Positions 52,585-61,509 are shown, counted from the first letter of the stretch. The stretch is DNA of 64,000 nucleotides from Pseudomonas putida S13.1.2 (GCF_000498395.2 NZ_CP010979.1:4650001-4714000); one strand, 5' to 3'. Numbers and translations: made by a program. The notes: generated by a model from the letters alone, not told the origin.

Positions 52585-52672
52585 GCCGGGCAAGTCTCCT
52601 GAGGGCTGAAGGGCGCGCAGGGTCGCACAGAGCTACCCTGCTCGGCAAAGGACGCACCAGCCTCGCGTTTTT

Positions 52673-53173
52673 TCACAGGTCATCCTCCAGGCGCGCCATG
52701 CAGTGGCTCAGGGCATCGCGCACCAGCTGGTGCACCAGGCTGACGGACACATTCAGGTGGCTGGCCACTTCTTGCAGGGTATGGCCGCCCAGGCGGTGCA
52801 TTTCGAACGCTACGCGGGTGCGCTGGGGCAATTCCTCGAGGGCGCGACTGATGGCGCTAAGTTCATTTTGCTGGGTGACCGCCTGCTCGGGCGACGCACT
52901 GGTCGAGGGCAGCTCGGCGAGGATCTCATCACCGTTGGGTTGGGCTTTTTCGGTGGCGGTACGGCGGGTCTGGTCGAGGGCCAGGTTGCGCACGATGCGG
53001 TACAGGTAGCTGGCCGGGTGGCGAATGTCGGCATGTTCCTGCTGGCGGCTGAAGCGCAGCCACGCTTCCTGCACCACGTCTTCGGCGCGGGCGCGGCAGC
53101 CGACGATCGGCGCGGCATAGTCAAGCAATGCCGCCCGGTGGGCCAGGTAGAGCTGGAGTTTTTCGTCCGCCAC
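52673..53173 (-). CDS. FecI-like ECF sigma factor
   Basis: 166-residue iron-starvation-type sigma-70 factor. Region 2 is seen in ALLDYAAPIVGCRARAEDVVQEAWLRF and region 4 in LEELPQRTRVAFEMHRLGGHTLQEVASHLNVSVSLVHQLV. It begins the five-gene unit sigma-FecR-receptor-protease-ABC. A Fur-box-like site lies about 50-60 bases upstream of the start, so iron would repress the whole module. Confidence 0.92.
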   Translation of the reverse strand: MADEKLQLYLAHRAALLDYAAPIVGCRARAEDVVQEAWLRFSRQQEHADIRHPASYLYRIVRNLALDQTRRTATEKAQPNGDEILAELPSTSASPEQAVTQQNELSAISRALEELPQRTRVAFEMHRLGGHTLQEVASHLNVSVSLVHQLVRDALSHCMARLEDDL

Positions 53174-53220
53174 GGGGTGGTATGCCAGAGGGTTTCGGGG
53201 GCGGCGATGTTACCTGTAGT

Positions 53221-53235
53221 CGAGAATCATTATCA
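53221..53235 (-). promoter_or_regulatory. Fur box upstream of the ECF sigma gene
   Basis: On the minus strand TGATAATGATTCTCG matches the 7-1-7 Fur pattern TGATAAT-N-ATTATCA at 12 of 14 positions, 48-62 bases upstream of the sigma start codon. Confidence 0.75.
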
Positions 53236-53261
53236 ACAGGTGGATCTTTATTGCCAGTGCC

Positions 53262-53350
53262 GGCCTCTTCGCGGGTGAACCCGCTCCCACAGGGTAATCA
53301 CAGTTTTCGAGACTTGTGATGCACCTGTGGGAGCGGGTTTACCCGCGAAG
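53262..53350. repeat. REP pair upstream of the sigma gene
   Basis: Inverted GCGGGTGAACCCGC-type pair between the import-system block and gbdR; right border of the block. Confidence 0.85.
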
Positions 53351-53364
53351 CAGGCGGCGCGGTA

Positions 53365-54471
53365 TCAGAGCCTTACGCTGGCAAAGGTCGACTCGTTGCG
53401 CGCCTGGCTCAGCGCCGCCATCGGCCCGCTGTGTGGCGACAGGGTCATGGCCTGCGGAATCGGCATCATCGCTACCTGCTGCGCGGTGTTGGAGCCCACG
53501 CGCTCGTCACGCGGCGGAATGCCGAAGTACTCGCGGTAGCACTTGGAGAAGTGAGGGGTAGACACAAAGCCGCACACCGACGCCACTTCGATGATCGACA
53601 TCGGCGTTTGCTTCAGCAACTGCCGCGCACGGATCAGGCGCAGTTTCAGGTAGTAGCGCGATGGCGAGCAGTGCAGATACTTCTGGAACAGCCGCTCAAG
53701 CTGGCGTCGCGACACCGCCACGTACACCGCCAGTTCGTCCAGGTCGATCGGCTCTTCGAGGTTGGCCTCCATCAGCGCGACGATTTCCTGCAACTTCGGC
53801 TGGTTGGTACCGAGCATGTGCTTGAGCGGCACGCGCTGGTGGTCCTGCTCGTTGCGGATGCGCTCGTAGACGAACATCTCGGAAATGGCCGCCGACAGCT
53901 CGCGGCCATGGTCGCGGCTGATCAGGTGCAACATCATGTCCAGCGGCGCAGTGCCGCCGGAGCTGGTGAAGCGGTTACGGTCGAGGGTGAACAGGCGGGT
54001 GCTCATGTTCACTCGCGGGTAGGCCTCCTGCATGGCCGCCAGGCACTCCCAGTGCACACTGCAATCGAAACCGTCGAGCAGGCCGGCACAGGCCAGGGCC
54101 CAGCTGCCGGTACACACCGCGCCAAGGCGGCGCGACTGACGGGCCTGGGCCTGCAGCCAGGTGACATGCTCACGGGTAACAGTGCGCTGGATTCCCACGC
54201 CACCGCAGACGATCACGGTATCGATGGGCGGCGCGCTGTGCATGGCAGCATCAGGGGTGATCTGCAGGCCGTCGCTGGCCCAGACCTGGCCGCCGTCCAC
54301 CGTCAGGGTGTGCCAGCGATACAGCTCGCGGCCGGAAAGCTGGTTGGCCATACGCAGCGGCTCGACCGCCGATGCCAGGGAAATCAGGGTGAAATTGTCC
54401 AGTAGAAGAAACCCGATGGACTGGGGTGCTGTGCGGTTCTGGGTTGGGGTCCCGGAGGTGTACGACGTCAT
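53365..54471 (-). CDS. gbdR: Glycine betaine/dimethylglycine-responsive regulator GbdR
   Basis: 368-residue GATase-like AraC-family activator that senses glycine betaine and dimethylglycine and turns on gbcAB, dgc, sox, sdaA and choline transport genes in Pseudomonas. Ligand domain: IGFLLLDNFTLISLASAVEPLR, AVCTGSWALACAGLLDGF. DNA-binding AraC domain: VSRRQLERLFQKYLHCSPSRYYLKL and VASVCGFVSTPHFSKCYREYFG (about 265-335), with a 35-residue C-terminal tail. Position upstream of sdaA and choXWV matches other pseudomonads. TGAGGAG precedes the ATG. Confidence 0.95.
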   Translation of the reverse strand: MTSYTSGTPTQNRTAPQSIGFLLLDNFTLISLASAVEPLRMANQLSGRELYRWHTLTVDGGQVWASDGLQITPDAAMHSAPPIDTVIVCGGVGIQRTVTREHVTWLQAQARQSRRLGAVCTGSWALACAGLLDGFDCSVHWECLAAMQEAYPRVNMSTRLFTLDRNRFTSSGGTAPLDMMLHLISRDHGRELSAAISEMFVYERIRNEQDHQRVPLKHMLGTNQPKLQEIVALMEANLEEPIDLDELAVYVAVSRRQLERLFQKYLHCSPSRYYLKLRLIRARQLLKQTPMSIIEVASVCGFVSTPHFSKCYREYFGIPPRDERVGSNTAQQVAMMPIPQAMTLSPHSGPMAALSQARNESTFASVRL

Positions 54472-54751
54472 CGCGATTTCTCCTCACACAAATGCAGGGT
54501 GTGCCTCAGGCGGGCACTGATTTCTTGTTATGACCCCTCGGTCATTTTCCGGGGGTAGGTTGCCAATCTCAACGCAAACGCCGTGCCTGAAATTGAACGG
54601 CTATCCAAAAAAACCTGAAAACGACACCTTCATCAGGCAAATCAGGTGCTTCGGCCGAGTTGGCTGATAGTCGCAAAACAGGCGTGCTAGGCGCCGTGCG
54701 TGTAACGGCTGAGCAATTTGGTGACACGTGCAGTGTAAGTTGCCCAGAAAC

Positions 54752-54767
54752 GACACTCTTGAGTGTC
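54752..54767. promoter_or_regulatory. Palindrome GACACTC-TT-GAGTGTC
   Basis: Perfect 7-bp arms with a 2-base centre, about 285 bases upstream of gbdR. A partial related sequence (TGACACGTGCAGTGT) lies 25 bases before it. Looks like a dimer operator; the binding protein is unknown. Confidence 0.45.
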
Positions 54768-54870
54768 ACCGACAATGCCCACACTGATAGCGACACCCGA
54801 CGATCGGTAGGCGGCGGGCGCACCATAAGGAGGCATTGGTGGTTGTGTTGCACCTGCATCAACCTTCAAA

Positions 54871-54946
54871 GGCCTCTTCGCGGGTGAACCCGCTCCCACA
54901 GGTACTGGGCAATGCCTGTGGGAGCGGGTCCACCCGCGAAGGGGCC
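54871..54946. repeat. REP pair, GCGGGTGAACCCGC type
   Basis: Inverted pair next to the 3' end of sdaA. Confidence 0.85.
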
Positions 54947-54963
54947 AGCAAACCTGGTAGAAA

Positions 54964-56340
54964 TCAGCACTCGATAGCGCTGACCGCCAGGCCACCGCGC
55001 GAGGTCTCTTTGTATTTGTCGTGCATGTCGGCACCGGTATCTCGCATGGTGCGGATCACCTGGTCGAGGGAGATGAAGTGCTCGCCGTCACCGCGCAGCG
55101 CCATCTGCACCGCGTTGATGGCTTTTACCGCAGCAATCGCGTTGCGCTCGATGCATGGCACCTGCACCAGCCCGCCGACCGGGTCGCAGGTCAGGCCAAG
55201 GTTGTGTTCCAGGGCAATCTCGGCGGCGTTCTCTACCTGTGGCGGGGTGGCACCGAGCACTTCGGCAAGGCCCGCCGCGGCCATGGCGCAGGCAGAGCCG
55301 ACTTCCCCCTGGCAACCCACTTCAGCCCCAGAGATCGAGGCGTTTTTCTTGCACAGGATGCCCACGGCGGCGGCAGCCAGGAAGTAATCGACAATGCTGG
55401 ACTCGTTCACCTCATCGCTGAAGCGCATGTAGTAGTGCAGCACTGCCGGAATGATGCCGGCCGCGCCATTGGTGGGCGCGGTAACCATGCGGCCACCGGC
55501 GGCGTTCTCTTCGTTGACCGCCAGGGCGAACAGGTTGACCCATTCCATGGCGCTCATCGTCGAGCCGATCACGTTGGGCTTGCCGATCTCTTGCAGGCTG
55601 CGGTGCAGCTTGGCAGCGCGGCGGCGCACGTTCAGCCCGCCGGGCAGCGTGCCTTCGTATTTAAGACCATTGTTGACGCAGTCCTGCATGGCTTCCCAGA
55701 GCTTGTGCAGGCCGGCGCGGATCTCTTCCTCGCTGCGCCAGACCTTCTCGTTGGCCATCATCAATTGCGACACGCTGAGGTCGTTTTGCTTGCACAGGCG
55801 TAGCAGTTCGGCAGCGCTGTTGAAATCGTACGGCAGCACCGTCTGGTCGGCATCCAGCACACCGCTGGCGGCCTGGGCGGCATCGACCACAAAGCCGCCA
55901 CCCACCGAGTAGTAGGTGTCGCGGTGCAACTCGCCCTGCTCGCCTTCGGCAACCAGGGTCATGGCGTTGGGGTGGTACGGCAGGTTTTCGTCCAGCAGCA
56001 GCATGTCGCGGGCCCAGACGAATTCGATGGGCAGGCGGCTGTCCAGCTGCAGGGTGTTGGTTTCGCGCAGGTCGGCAATACGCGGCACGATCTGGGTCGG
56101 GTCAATGGCGTCAGGCCACTCGCCCATGAGGCCCATGATGGTGGCGTTGTCGGTGCCGTGACCGATACCGGTGGCCGACAGCGAGCCATACAGGCGCACC
56201 TCGATCCGTTTCACACGTTCCAGCTCGCCGCGTTCGCGCAGGCCCTGAACAAACAGGGCGCCAGCACGCATGGGGCCGACGGTGTGGGAGCTGGAGGGCC
56301 CGACACCGATCTTGAACAGGTCGAACACGCTGATGGCCAT
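54964..56340 (-). CDS. sdaA: L-serine ammonia-lyase
   Basis: 458-residue 4Fe-4S L-serine dehydratase converting serine to pyruvate and ammonia. N-terminal block FDLFKIGVGPSSSHTVGPMRAG and the C-terminal catalytic domain with SGAEVGCQGEVGSACAMAAAG and ALEHNLGLTCDPVGGLVQVPC containing iron-sulfur cysteines. The ATG at 56340 gives the standard length, with AGAGGTGA 7 bases upstream; upstream in-frame codons extend far into non-coding DNA. It completes glycine betaine catabolism and is divergent from choX. Confidence 0.95.
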   Translation of the reverse strand: MAISVFDLFKIGVGPSSSHTVGPMRAGALFVQGLRERGELERVKRIEVRLYGSLSATGIGHGTDNATIMGLMGEWPDAIDPTQIVPRIADLRETNTLQLDSRLPIEFVWARDMLLLDENLPYHPNAMTLVAEGEQGELHRDTYYSVGGGFVVDAAQAASGVLDADQTVLPYDFNSAAELLRLCKQNDLSVSQLMMANEKVWRSEEEIRAGLHKLWEAMQDCVNNGLKYEGTLPGGLNVRRRAAKLHRSLQEIGKPNVIGSTMSAMEWVNLFALAVNEENAAGGRMVTAPTNGAAGIIPAVLHYYMRFSDEVNESSIVDYFLAAAAVGILCKKNASISGAEVGCQGEVGSACAMAAAGLAEVLGATPPQVENAAEIALEHNLGLTCDPVGGLVQVPCIERNAIAAVKAINAVQMALRGDGEHFISLDQVIRTMRDTGADMHDKYKETSRGGLAVSAIEC

Positions 56341-56793
56341 TGTCGAATCACCTCTTGCTGGGCTTGTCTCTGCGCGCCATGCGCAGGGCGGGGCAACTGC
56401 TAGGCTCAAACAGCGGGCCGCCTTGAATGCCAGCATCATCGGGCTTTTACCGCACCCCTCGCCGTCTGCAACCGACGTACTTTTGTCCAGCCGCGCCGCG
56501 CTGTTTTTGCTCAAGGAGCGGCCCTCGCCACGCCGCTTTCCGGTGGCCTGGTGACGCAAAAATGCGGCCGAGGGGGTGGATAAACCTATAAGCGACATCG
56601 CCCTTACTGGATACGACCCGTTCCGTACTGGATACGACCCTACCAGTAGGCGATTGCCCGGCGCTGGAGGATTATCGAAAGCGACTCGTAAAGCACGGCC
56701 ACGCATCCTGCCCTCTGCAGGCCTGGTCGACCGGACCCTCAGAAAGCCCGGCGACCCACGCGAACCCGAAGACAATATCTCAGGAGTCCATCC
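56341..56793. promoter_or_regulatory. Divergent sdaA/choX promoter region
   Basis: 453 bases holding the promoters of sdaA and choXWV. It contains the 21-bp-spaced direct repeat at 56605-56640, about 150-190 bases upstream of choX and about 265-300 bases upstream of sdaA. No glycine-riboswitch-like structure was recognised on either strand. Confidence 0.6.
56605..56640 (+). promoter_or_regulatory. 21-bp-spaced direct repeat, likely GbdR operator
   Basis: TACTGGATACGACCC occurs perfectly twice, at 56605-56619 and 56626-56640, starting 21 bases apart (two helical turns), as for an AraC-family dimer. The core TGGATACG also occurs in the gbcA/gbcB region. Confidence 0.65.
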
Positions 56794-57741
56794 ATGAAAG
56801 GTTCACCCTCGCTGTTGCTGGTTGCGTTGCTGTCCACGCCCTTGTTGGCCCAGGCCGCCGAACCCGAGCAGTGTCAGACGGTACGTTTCTCCGACGTCGG
56901 CTGGACCGACATCACAGTCACGACCGCGACCACCAGCGTTGTGCTCGAAGCCCTGGGTTACAAAACCCACACCACCATGATCTCGGTACCAGTGACCTAC
57001 AAGTCGCTGGCCACCGGCAAGGACCTGGACGTGTTTCTCGGCAACTGGATGCCGACCATGGAGAACGACATCAAGCAGTACCGCGACGCCGGCACCGTAG
57101 AAACGGTGCGCGCCAACCTGGAAAACGCCAAGTACACCTTGGCCGTGCCCCAGGCGCTGTACGACAAGGGGCTGAAGGATTTTGCCGACATTCCCAAGTT
57201 CAAGCAGGAGCTGGACGGCAAGATCTACGGCATCGAACCTGGCAACGATGGCAACCGCACCATCCAGAGCATGATCGACAAGAACGCCTTCGGCCTGAAG
57301 GACGCCGGTTTCAAGATTGTGCAATCGAGCGAGGCCGGCATGCTGTCGCAGGTGGATCGGGCGCAGAAACGTGGCGAGTCGGTTGTGTTCCTGGGCTGGG
57401 AACCGCACCCGATGAACACCCGCTTCAAGATGCAGTACCTGACCGGCGGGGATGACTTCTTCGGCCCCGATTTCGGCAAGGCGACCGTATTGACCAATAC
57501 CCGCAAAGGCTACGCGCAGGAATGCAGCAACGTTGGCCAGCTGCTCAAGAACCTGTCGTTCGAGCTCAAGGATGAAAGCACCATGATGGGCTATGTCCTG
57601 GACGACAAGATGAAACCCGAAGCAGCCGCCAAGAAGTGGCTTAAAGACAACCCCGGCAAGCTGGACACCTGGCTTGCCGGCGTTACCACTGTTGATGGCA
57701 AACCCGGCCTTGAGGCGGCCAAGGCCAAGCTGGCGCAATAA
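56794..57741 (+). CDS. choX: Choline-binding periplasmic protein ChoX
   Basis: 315-residue OpuAC-type binding protein with signal peptide (LLLVALLSTPLLAQAAEPE). Quaternary-amine-binding blocks VGWTDITVTTATTSVV, FLGNWMPTMEND, YGIEPGNDGNRT and FLGWEPHPMN mirror CaiX (about 40% of residues in common by eye). First gene of choXWV; CAGGAG before the ATG. Confidence 0.93.
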   Translation: MKGSPSLLLVALLSTPLLAQAAEPEQCQTVRFSDVGWTDITVTTATTSVVLEALGYKTHTTMISVPVTYKSLATGKDLDVFLGNWMPTMENDIKQYRDAGTVETVRANLENAKYTLAVPQALYDKGLKDFADIPKFKQELDGKIYGIEPGNDGNRTIQSMIDKNAFGLKDAGFKIVQSSEAGMLSQVDRAQKRGESVVFLGWEPHPMNTRFKMQYLTGGDDFFGPDFGKATVLTNTRKGYAQECSNVGQLLKNLSFELKDESTMMGYVLDDKMKPEAAAKKWLKDNPGKLDTWLAGVTTVDGKPGLEAAKAKLAQ

Positions 57742-57825
57742 CGAACCACGCAATAGCGCTACCTCGGGGCAGGACCGTGCCTGCCCCGGGTTGATTTCAA
57801 TCTATGCAGGTGGAAGCTCGCTATC

Positions 57826-58671
57826 ATGCTTATTGATCAGAAAATACCCCTGGGCCAGTACATCGCGTCGTTCGTCGAGTGGCTGACCCAGAACGGCGCG
57901 AATTACTTCGACGCCATCGCGCAAGGCCTGGAATTCATGATCCATGGGGTCACCAGTGCCCTGACCTGGTTCAACCCTTTCGTCCTCATCGCCCTGTTCG
58001 CCGGCTTGGCGCACCTGATCCAGCGCAAGTGGGGGCTGACCGCATTCGTTGCCCTGTCATTCCTGCTTATCTTCAACCTGGGTTACTGGCAGGAAACCAT
58101 GGAAACCCTGGCGCAGGTGACCTTCGCCACGGTGGTGTGCGTGGTGATTGGCGTGCCGCTGGGCATCCTGGCTGCGCACAAACCGATGTTCTATACCGCC
58201 ATGCGCCCGGTACTCGACCTGATGCAGACGGTGCCCACTTTTGTCTACCTGATCCCTACCCTGACCCTGTTCGGCCTGGGTGTGGTACCGGGGCTGATCT
58301 CTACCGTGGTGTTCGCCATCGCGGCGCCAATCCGCCTCACCTACCTGGGCATCTGCGACGTCCCGCAAGAGCTGATGGACGCCGGCAAGGCGTTTGGCTG
58401 CTCGCGGCGCCAACTGCTGACCCGTATCGAACTGCCGCATGCGATGCCCAGCATCGCCGCCGGCGTCACCCAGTGCATCATGCTGTCGCTGTCGATGGTG
58501 GTGATCGCCGCCCTGGTGGGCGCTGACGGCCTGGGCAAACCTGTGGTCAACGCACTGAACACCGCCGATATTTCCCTGGGCTTCGAAGCGGGCCTGGCGA
58601 TCGTGCTGCTGGCAATCATGCTCGACCGTATCTGCAAGCAACCGGAACTGCCGGTAAGGGGTGAGGCATGA
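57826..58671 (+). CDS. choW: Choline ABC transporter permease ChoW
   Basis: 281-residue ProW/OpuAB-type permease with about six membrane helices and the inner-membrane coupling loop (ITRIELPHAMPSIAAG, about 205-220). Starts 84 bases after choX and overlaps choV by 4 bases. Core permease presumably shared by ChoX and CaiX. Confidence 0.93.
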   Translation: MLIDQKIPLGQYIASFVEWLTQNGANYFDAIAQGLEFMIHGVTSALTWFNPFVLIALFAGLAHLIQRKWGLTAFVALSFLLIFNLGYWQETMETLAQVTFATVVCVVIGVPLGILAAHKPMFYTAMRPVLDLMQTVPTFVYLIPTLTLFGLGVVPGLISTVVFAIAAPIRLTYLGICDVPQELMDAGKAFGCSRRQLLTRIELPHAMPSIAAGVTQCIMLSLSMVVIAALVGADGLGKPVVNALNTADISLGFEAGLAIVLLAIMLDRICKQPELPVRGEA

Positions 58672-59846
58672 GCATCATTCGTTTCGAAGACGTCGACGTC
58701 ATTTTCTCCAACAAGCCGCGCGAGGCACTGTCGCTGCTGGACCAAGGCAAGACCCGCGAACAGATCCTCAAGCAGACCGGCCTGGTGGTCGGCGTCGAAA
58801 AGGCCAACCTCGATATCAACAAGGGCGAGATCTGCGTGCTGATGGGCTTGTCCGGCTCGGGCAAGTCGAGCCTGCTGCGCTGCATCAACGGCCTCAACAC
58901 GGTCAGCCGCGGCAAGCTGTTTGTCGAGCACGAAGGCAAGCATATCGACATTGCCCACTGCACCCCGGCCGAGCTGAAGATGATGCGCACCAAGCGCATT
59001 GCCATGGTGTTCCAGAAGTTTGCCCTGATGCCCTGGCTGACGGTGCGCGAGAACATCAGCTTTGGCCTGGAAATGCAGGGCCGCCCGGAAAAGGAACGGC
59101 GCAAGCTGGTGGACGAGAAGCTTGAGCTGGTGGGCCTGACCCAGTGGCGCAACAAGAAGCCGGACGAGCTGTCTGGCGGCATGCAACAACGCGTGGGCCT
59201 GGCCCGGGCGCTGGCGATGGATGCCGACATCCTGCTGATGGACGAACCGTTCTCGGCACTGGACCCGCTGATCCGCCAGGGCCTGCAAGACGAGCTGCTG
59301 GGCCTGCAGGCCAAGCTGAGCAAGACCATCGTGTTCGTCAGCCACGACCTGGACGAGGCACTGAAGCTGGGTACCCGCATTGCGATCATGAAGGACGGGC
59401 GGATCATCCAGTACAGCAAGCCGGAGGAGATCGTGCTCAACCCGGCCGACGAGTACGTGCGTACCTTCGTCGCCCACACCAACCCGCTGAACGTGCTGTG
59501 CGGCCGCAGCCTGATGCGCAGCCTGGACAACTGCAAGCGGGTCAATGGCTCGGTGTGCCTGGACCCGGGTATCGATTCGTGGCTGGACCTAGGCGAAGGC
59601 GGCGCGCTCAAGCGTGCACGCCAGGGCCAGAACGGGCTGGACATGCAGAACTGGGCACCGGGGCAGGATGTGGAGCTGCTGGAGCGCAGGCCGACCGTGG
59701 TGCACGCCGACATCGGCATGCGCGAGGCGCTGCAGATTCGTTATCAGACCGGCAACAAGCTGGTGTTGCAGGATAACGACAGGGTGGTGGGGATTCTTGG
59801 GGATACCGAGCTGTATCACGCGCTGCTCGGCAAGAACCACGGTTGA
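58668..59846 (+). CDS. choV: Choline ABC transporter ATPase ChoV
   Basis: 392-residue ProV-type ATPase. N-terminal extension typical of ProV (IIRFEDVDVIFSNKPREALS), Walker A GLSGSGKSSLLRC (about 62-74), signature LSGGMQQRVGLARALA, Walker B ILLMDEPFSALDPL and a C-terminal CBS-like regulatory half (LLERRPTVVHADIGMREALQ). Last gene of choXWV, followed by REP units. Confidence 0.94.
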   Translation: MSIIRFEDVDVIFSNKPREALSLLDQGKTREQILKQTGLVVGVEKANLDINKGEICVLMGLSGSGKSSLLRCINGLNTVSRGKLFVEHEGKHIDIAHCTPAELKMMRTKRIAMVFQKFALMPWLTVRENISFGLEMQGRPEKERRKLVDEKLELVGLTQWRNKKPDELSGGMQQRVGLARALAMDADILLMDEPFSALDPLIRQGLQDELLGLQAKLSKTIVFVSHDLDEALKLGTRIAIMKDGRIIQYSKPEEIVLNPADEYVRTFVAHTNPLNVLCGRSLMRSLDNCKRVNGSVCLDPGIDSWLDLGEGGALKRARQGQNGLDMQNWAPGQDVELLERRPTVVHADIGMREALQIRYQTGNKLVLQDNDRVVGILGDTELYHALLGKNHG

Positions 59847-59865
59847 GGCAATTGGGGCCGCGTTG

Positions 59866-59954
59866 CGACCCTTCGCGGGCACGCCCGCTCCCACAGGTTT
59901 GGAGAGATCCCTGTGGGAGCGGGCGTGCCCGCGAAGGGCTGCAAAGCAGCCCCA
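59866..59954. repeat. REP pair with GGGCTGC hairpin
   Basis: Inverted GCGGGCACGCCCGC-type pair plus GGGCTGCAAAGCAGCCCC at 59937-59954, between convergent choV and hisF. Confidence 0.85.
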
Positions 59955-59963
59955 ATCAATGGA

Positions 59964-60734
59964 TCAGCGAACGACGATGCCGCGCGAAGCCATGTAGGCC
60001 TTGGCCTCCGGCACCGTGTACTCGCCAAAGTGGAAGATACTGGCCGCCAGCACCGCGCTGGCATGCCCTTCCAGAATGCCGTCAGCCAGGTGCTGCAGGT
60101 TACCCACCCCCCCCGAGGCAATCACCGGAATGCCCAGCGCATCACTGATGGCGCGGGTAACACCCAGGTCGAAGCCATTCTTCATGCCGTCCTGGTCCAT
60201 GCTGGTCAGCAGGATCTCGCCAGCGCCCAGGCCTTCCATCTTCTTCGCCCACTCAACTGCATCCAGCCCGGTCGGCTTGCGCCCGCCGTGAGTGAAGATT
60301 TCCCAGCGCGGCGTTTCACCTGGCCCGGAGACCTTCTTGGCATCGATGGCGACAACGATGCACTGCGAACCGAAACGGTCCGCTGCCTCGCCCACAAACT
60401 CCGGGTTGAACACCGCAGCCGTGTTGATCGAAACCTTGTCGGCACCGGCATTGAGCAGGTTGCGAATGTCCTGCACGGTACGCACGCCACCGCCCACGGT
60501 CAGCGGGATGAACACCTGGCTGGCCATGCGCTCGACGGTATGCAGGGTGGTGTCGCGGCCATCGACGCTGGCGGTGATGTCGAGGAAGGTGATTTCGTCG
60601 GCACCCTGCTCGTTGTAGCGACGGGCAATTTCCACCGGGTCGCCGGCATCACGGATGTTCTCGAACTTGACGCCCTTGACCACCCGGCCGTTGTCCACGT
60701 CCAGGCAAGGGATGATGCGCTTGGCCAGTGCCAT
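59964..60734 (-). CDS. hisF: Imidazole glycerol phosphate synthase cyclase subunit HisF
   Basis: 256-residue TIM-barrel cyclase of histidine and purine-shunt synthesis. The first catalytic Asp lies in CLDVDNGRVVKG and the second in TSMDQDGMKNGFDL. It forms a dimer with HisH, encoded 1 kb upstream in the same group. 10 bases after hisA. Confidence 0.97.
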   Translation of the reverse strand: MALAKRIIPCLDVDNGRVVKGVKFENIRDAGDPVEIARRYNEQGADEITFLDITASVDGRDTTLHTVERMASQVFIPLTVGGGVRTVQDIRNLLNAGADKVSINTAAVFNPEFVGEAADRFGSQCIVVAIDAKKVSGPGETPRWEIFTHGGRKPTGLDAVEWAKKMEGLGAGEILLTSMDQDGMKNGFDLGVTRAISDALGIPVIASGGVGNLQHLADGILEGHASAVLAASIFHFGEYTVPEAKAYMASRGIVVR

Positions 60735-60744
60735 GGTTCAGTCC

Positions 60745-61482
60745 TCAGCCTTGGTAGTTGTCGCAGAAGGCCTGGGCCTCGGCGACATCGAGGGTGCCTT
60801 CGTAGATGGCACGGCCGGTGATGGCGCCGATGATGCCGGGTGCCTTGGCGTCCAGCAGGGCCTTGATGTCGCCCAGGTTGTGGATGCCGCCCGAGGCGAT
60901 GACCGGAATGCGGGTGGCTTCAGCCAGTGCCTTGGTGAAAGGCACGTTGCAGCCCTGCATCATGCCGTCCTTGGCAATGTCGGTGTAGACGATCGCCGAG
61001 ACGCCATCGGCCTCGAAACGCTTGGCCAGGTCGATGACCTGCACGGTGCTCACTTCGGCCCAGCCGTCGGTGGCGACGAAGCCGTCCTTGGCATCCAGGC
61101 CAACGATGACCTTGCCCGGGAAGGCCTTGCACGCTTCTGCCACGAACTCTGGCTGCTTGACCGCCTTGGTGCCGATGATCACGTAGCTGACGCCAGCCTT
61201 GACGTAGTGCTCGATGGTTTCCAGCGAACGGATGCCACCGCCGATCTGGATCGGCAGGGTCGGGTAGCGCTTGGCGATGGCAGTAACCACTTCACCGTTG
61301 ACCGGCTGGCCTTCGAAGGCGCCGTTGAGGTCGACCAGGTGCAGGCGGCGGCAGCCACCCTCCACCCACTTGGCGGCCATGCTCACCGGGTCGTCGGAAA
61401 ATACCGTGGAGTCTTCCATGCGGCCCTGGCGCAGGCGCACGCAAGCACCGTCCTTCAGATCGATAGCGGGGATAATCAGCAT
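60745..61482 (-). CDS. hisA: ProFAR isomerase HisA
   Basis: 245-residue phosphoribosylformimino-5-aminoimidazole carboxamide ribotide isomerase. Active-site blocks are PAIDLKDGACVRLRQG and VYTDIAKDGMMQGCN. Order hisB-hisH-(DUF2164)-hisA-hisF is the usual pseudomonad arrangement. Confidence 0.97.
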   Translation of the reverse strand: MLIIPAIDLKDGACVRLRQGRMEDSTVFSDDPVSMAAKWVEGGCRRLHLVDLNGAFEGQPVNGEVVTAIAKRYPTLPIQIGGGIRSLETIEHYVKAGVSYVIIGTKAVKQPEFVAEACKAFPGKVIVGLDAKDGFVATDGWAEVSTVQVIDLAKRFEADGVSAIVYTDIAKDGMMQGCNVPFTKALAEATRIPVIASGGIHNLGDIKALLDAKAPGIIGAITGRAIYEGTLDVAEAQAFCDNYQG

Positions 61483-61509
61483 CTTGGGAACCTGTCTGTT
61501 CTTGGGGTT

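Larger units (their letters stand above)
54472..54963. other. gbdR upstream region
   Basis: 492 bases without a gene between gbdR and the end of sdaA. Contains the palindrome at 54752-54767 and a REP pair at 54871-54946. The unique sequence 54480-54870 is AT-richer than neighbouring coding DNA and must carry the gbdR promoter. A candidate sigma-54 element there had the wrong spacing and was dropped. Confidence 0.55.

Noticed and set aside
54480..54530. Sigma-54 promoter for gbdR
   Set aside because: GGCAC and TGCA elements are present on the minus strand, but GG-to-GC distance is 10 instead of 12 bases.
56341..56600. Glycine riboswitch upstream of sdaA (and likewise upstream of glyA)
   Set aside because: The typical paired aptamer signature sequences are missing.
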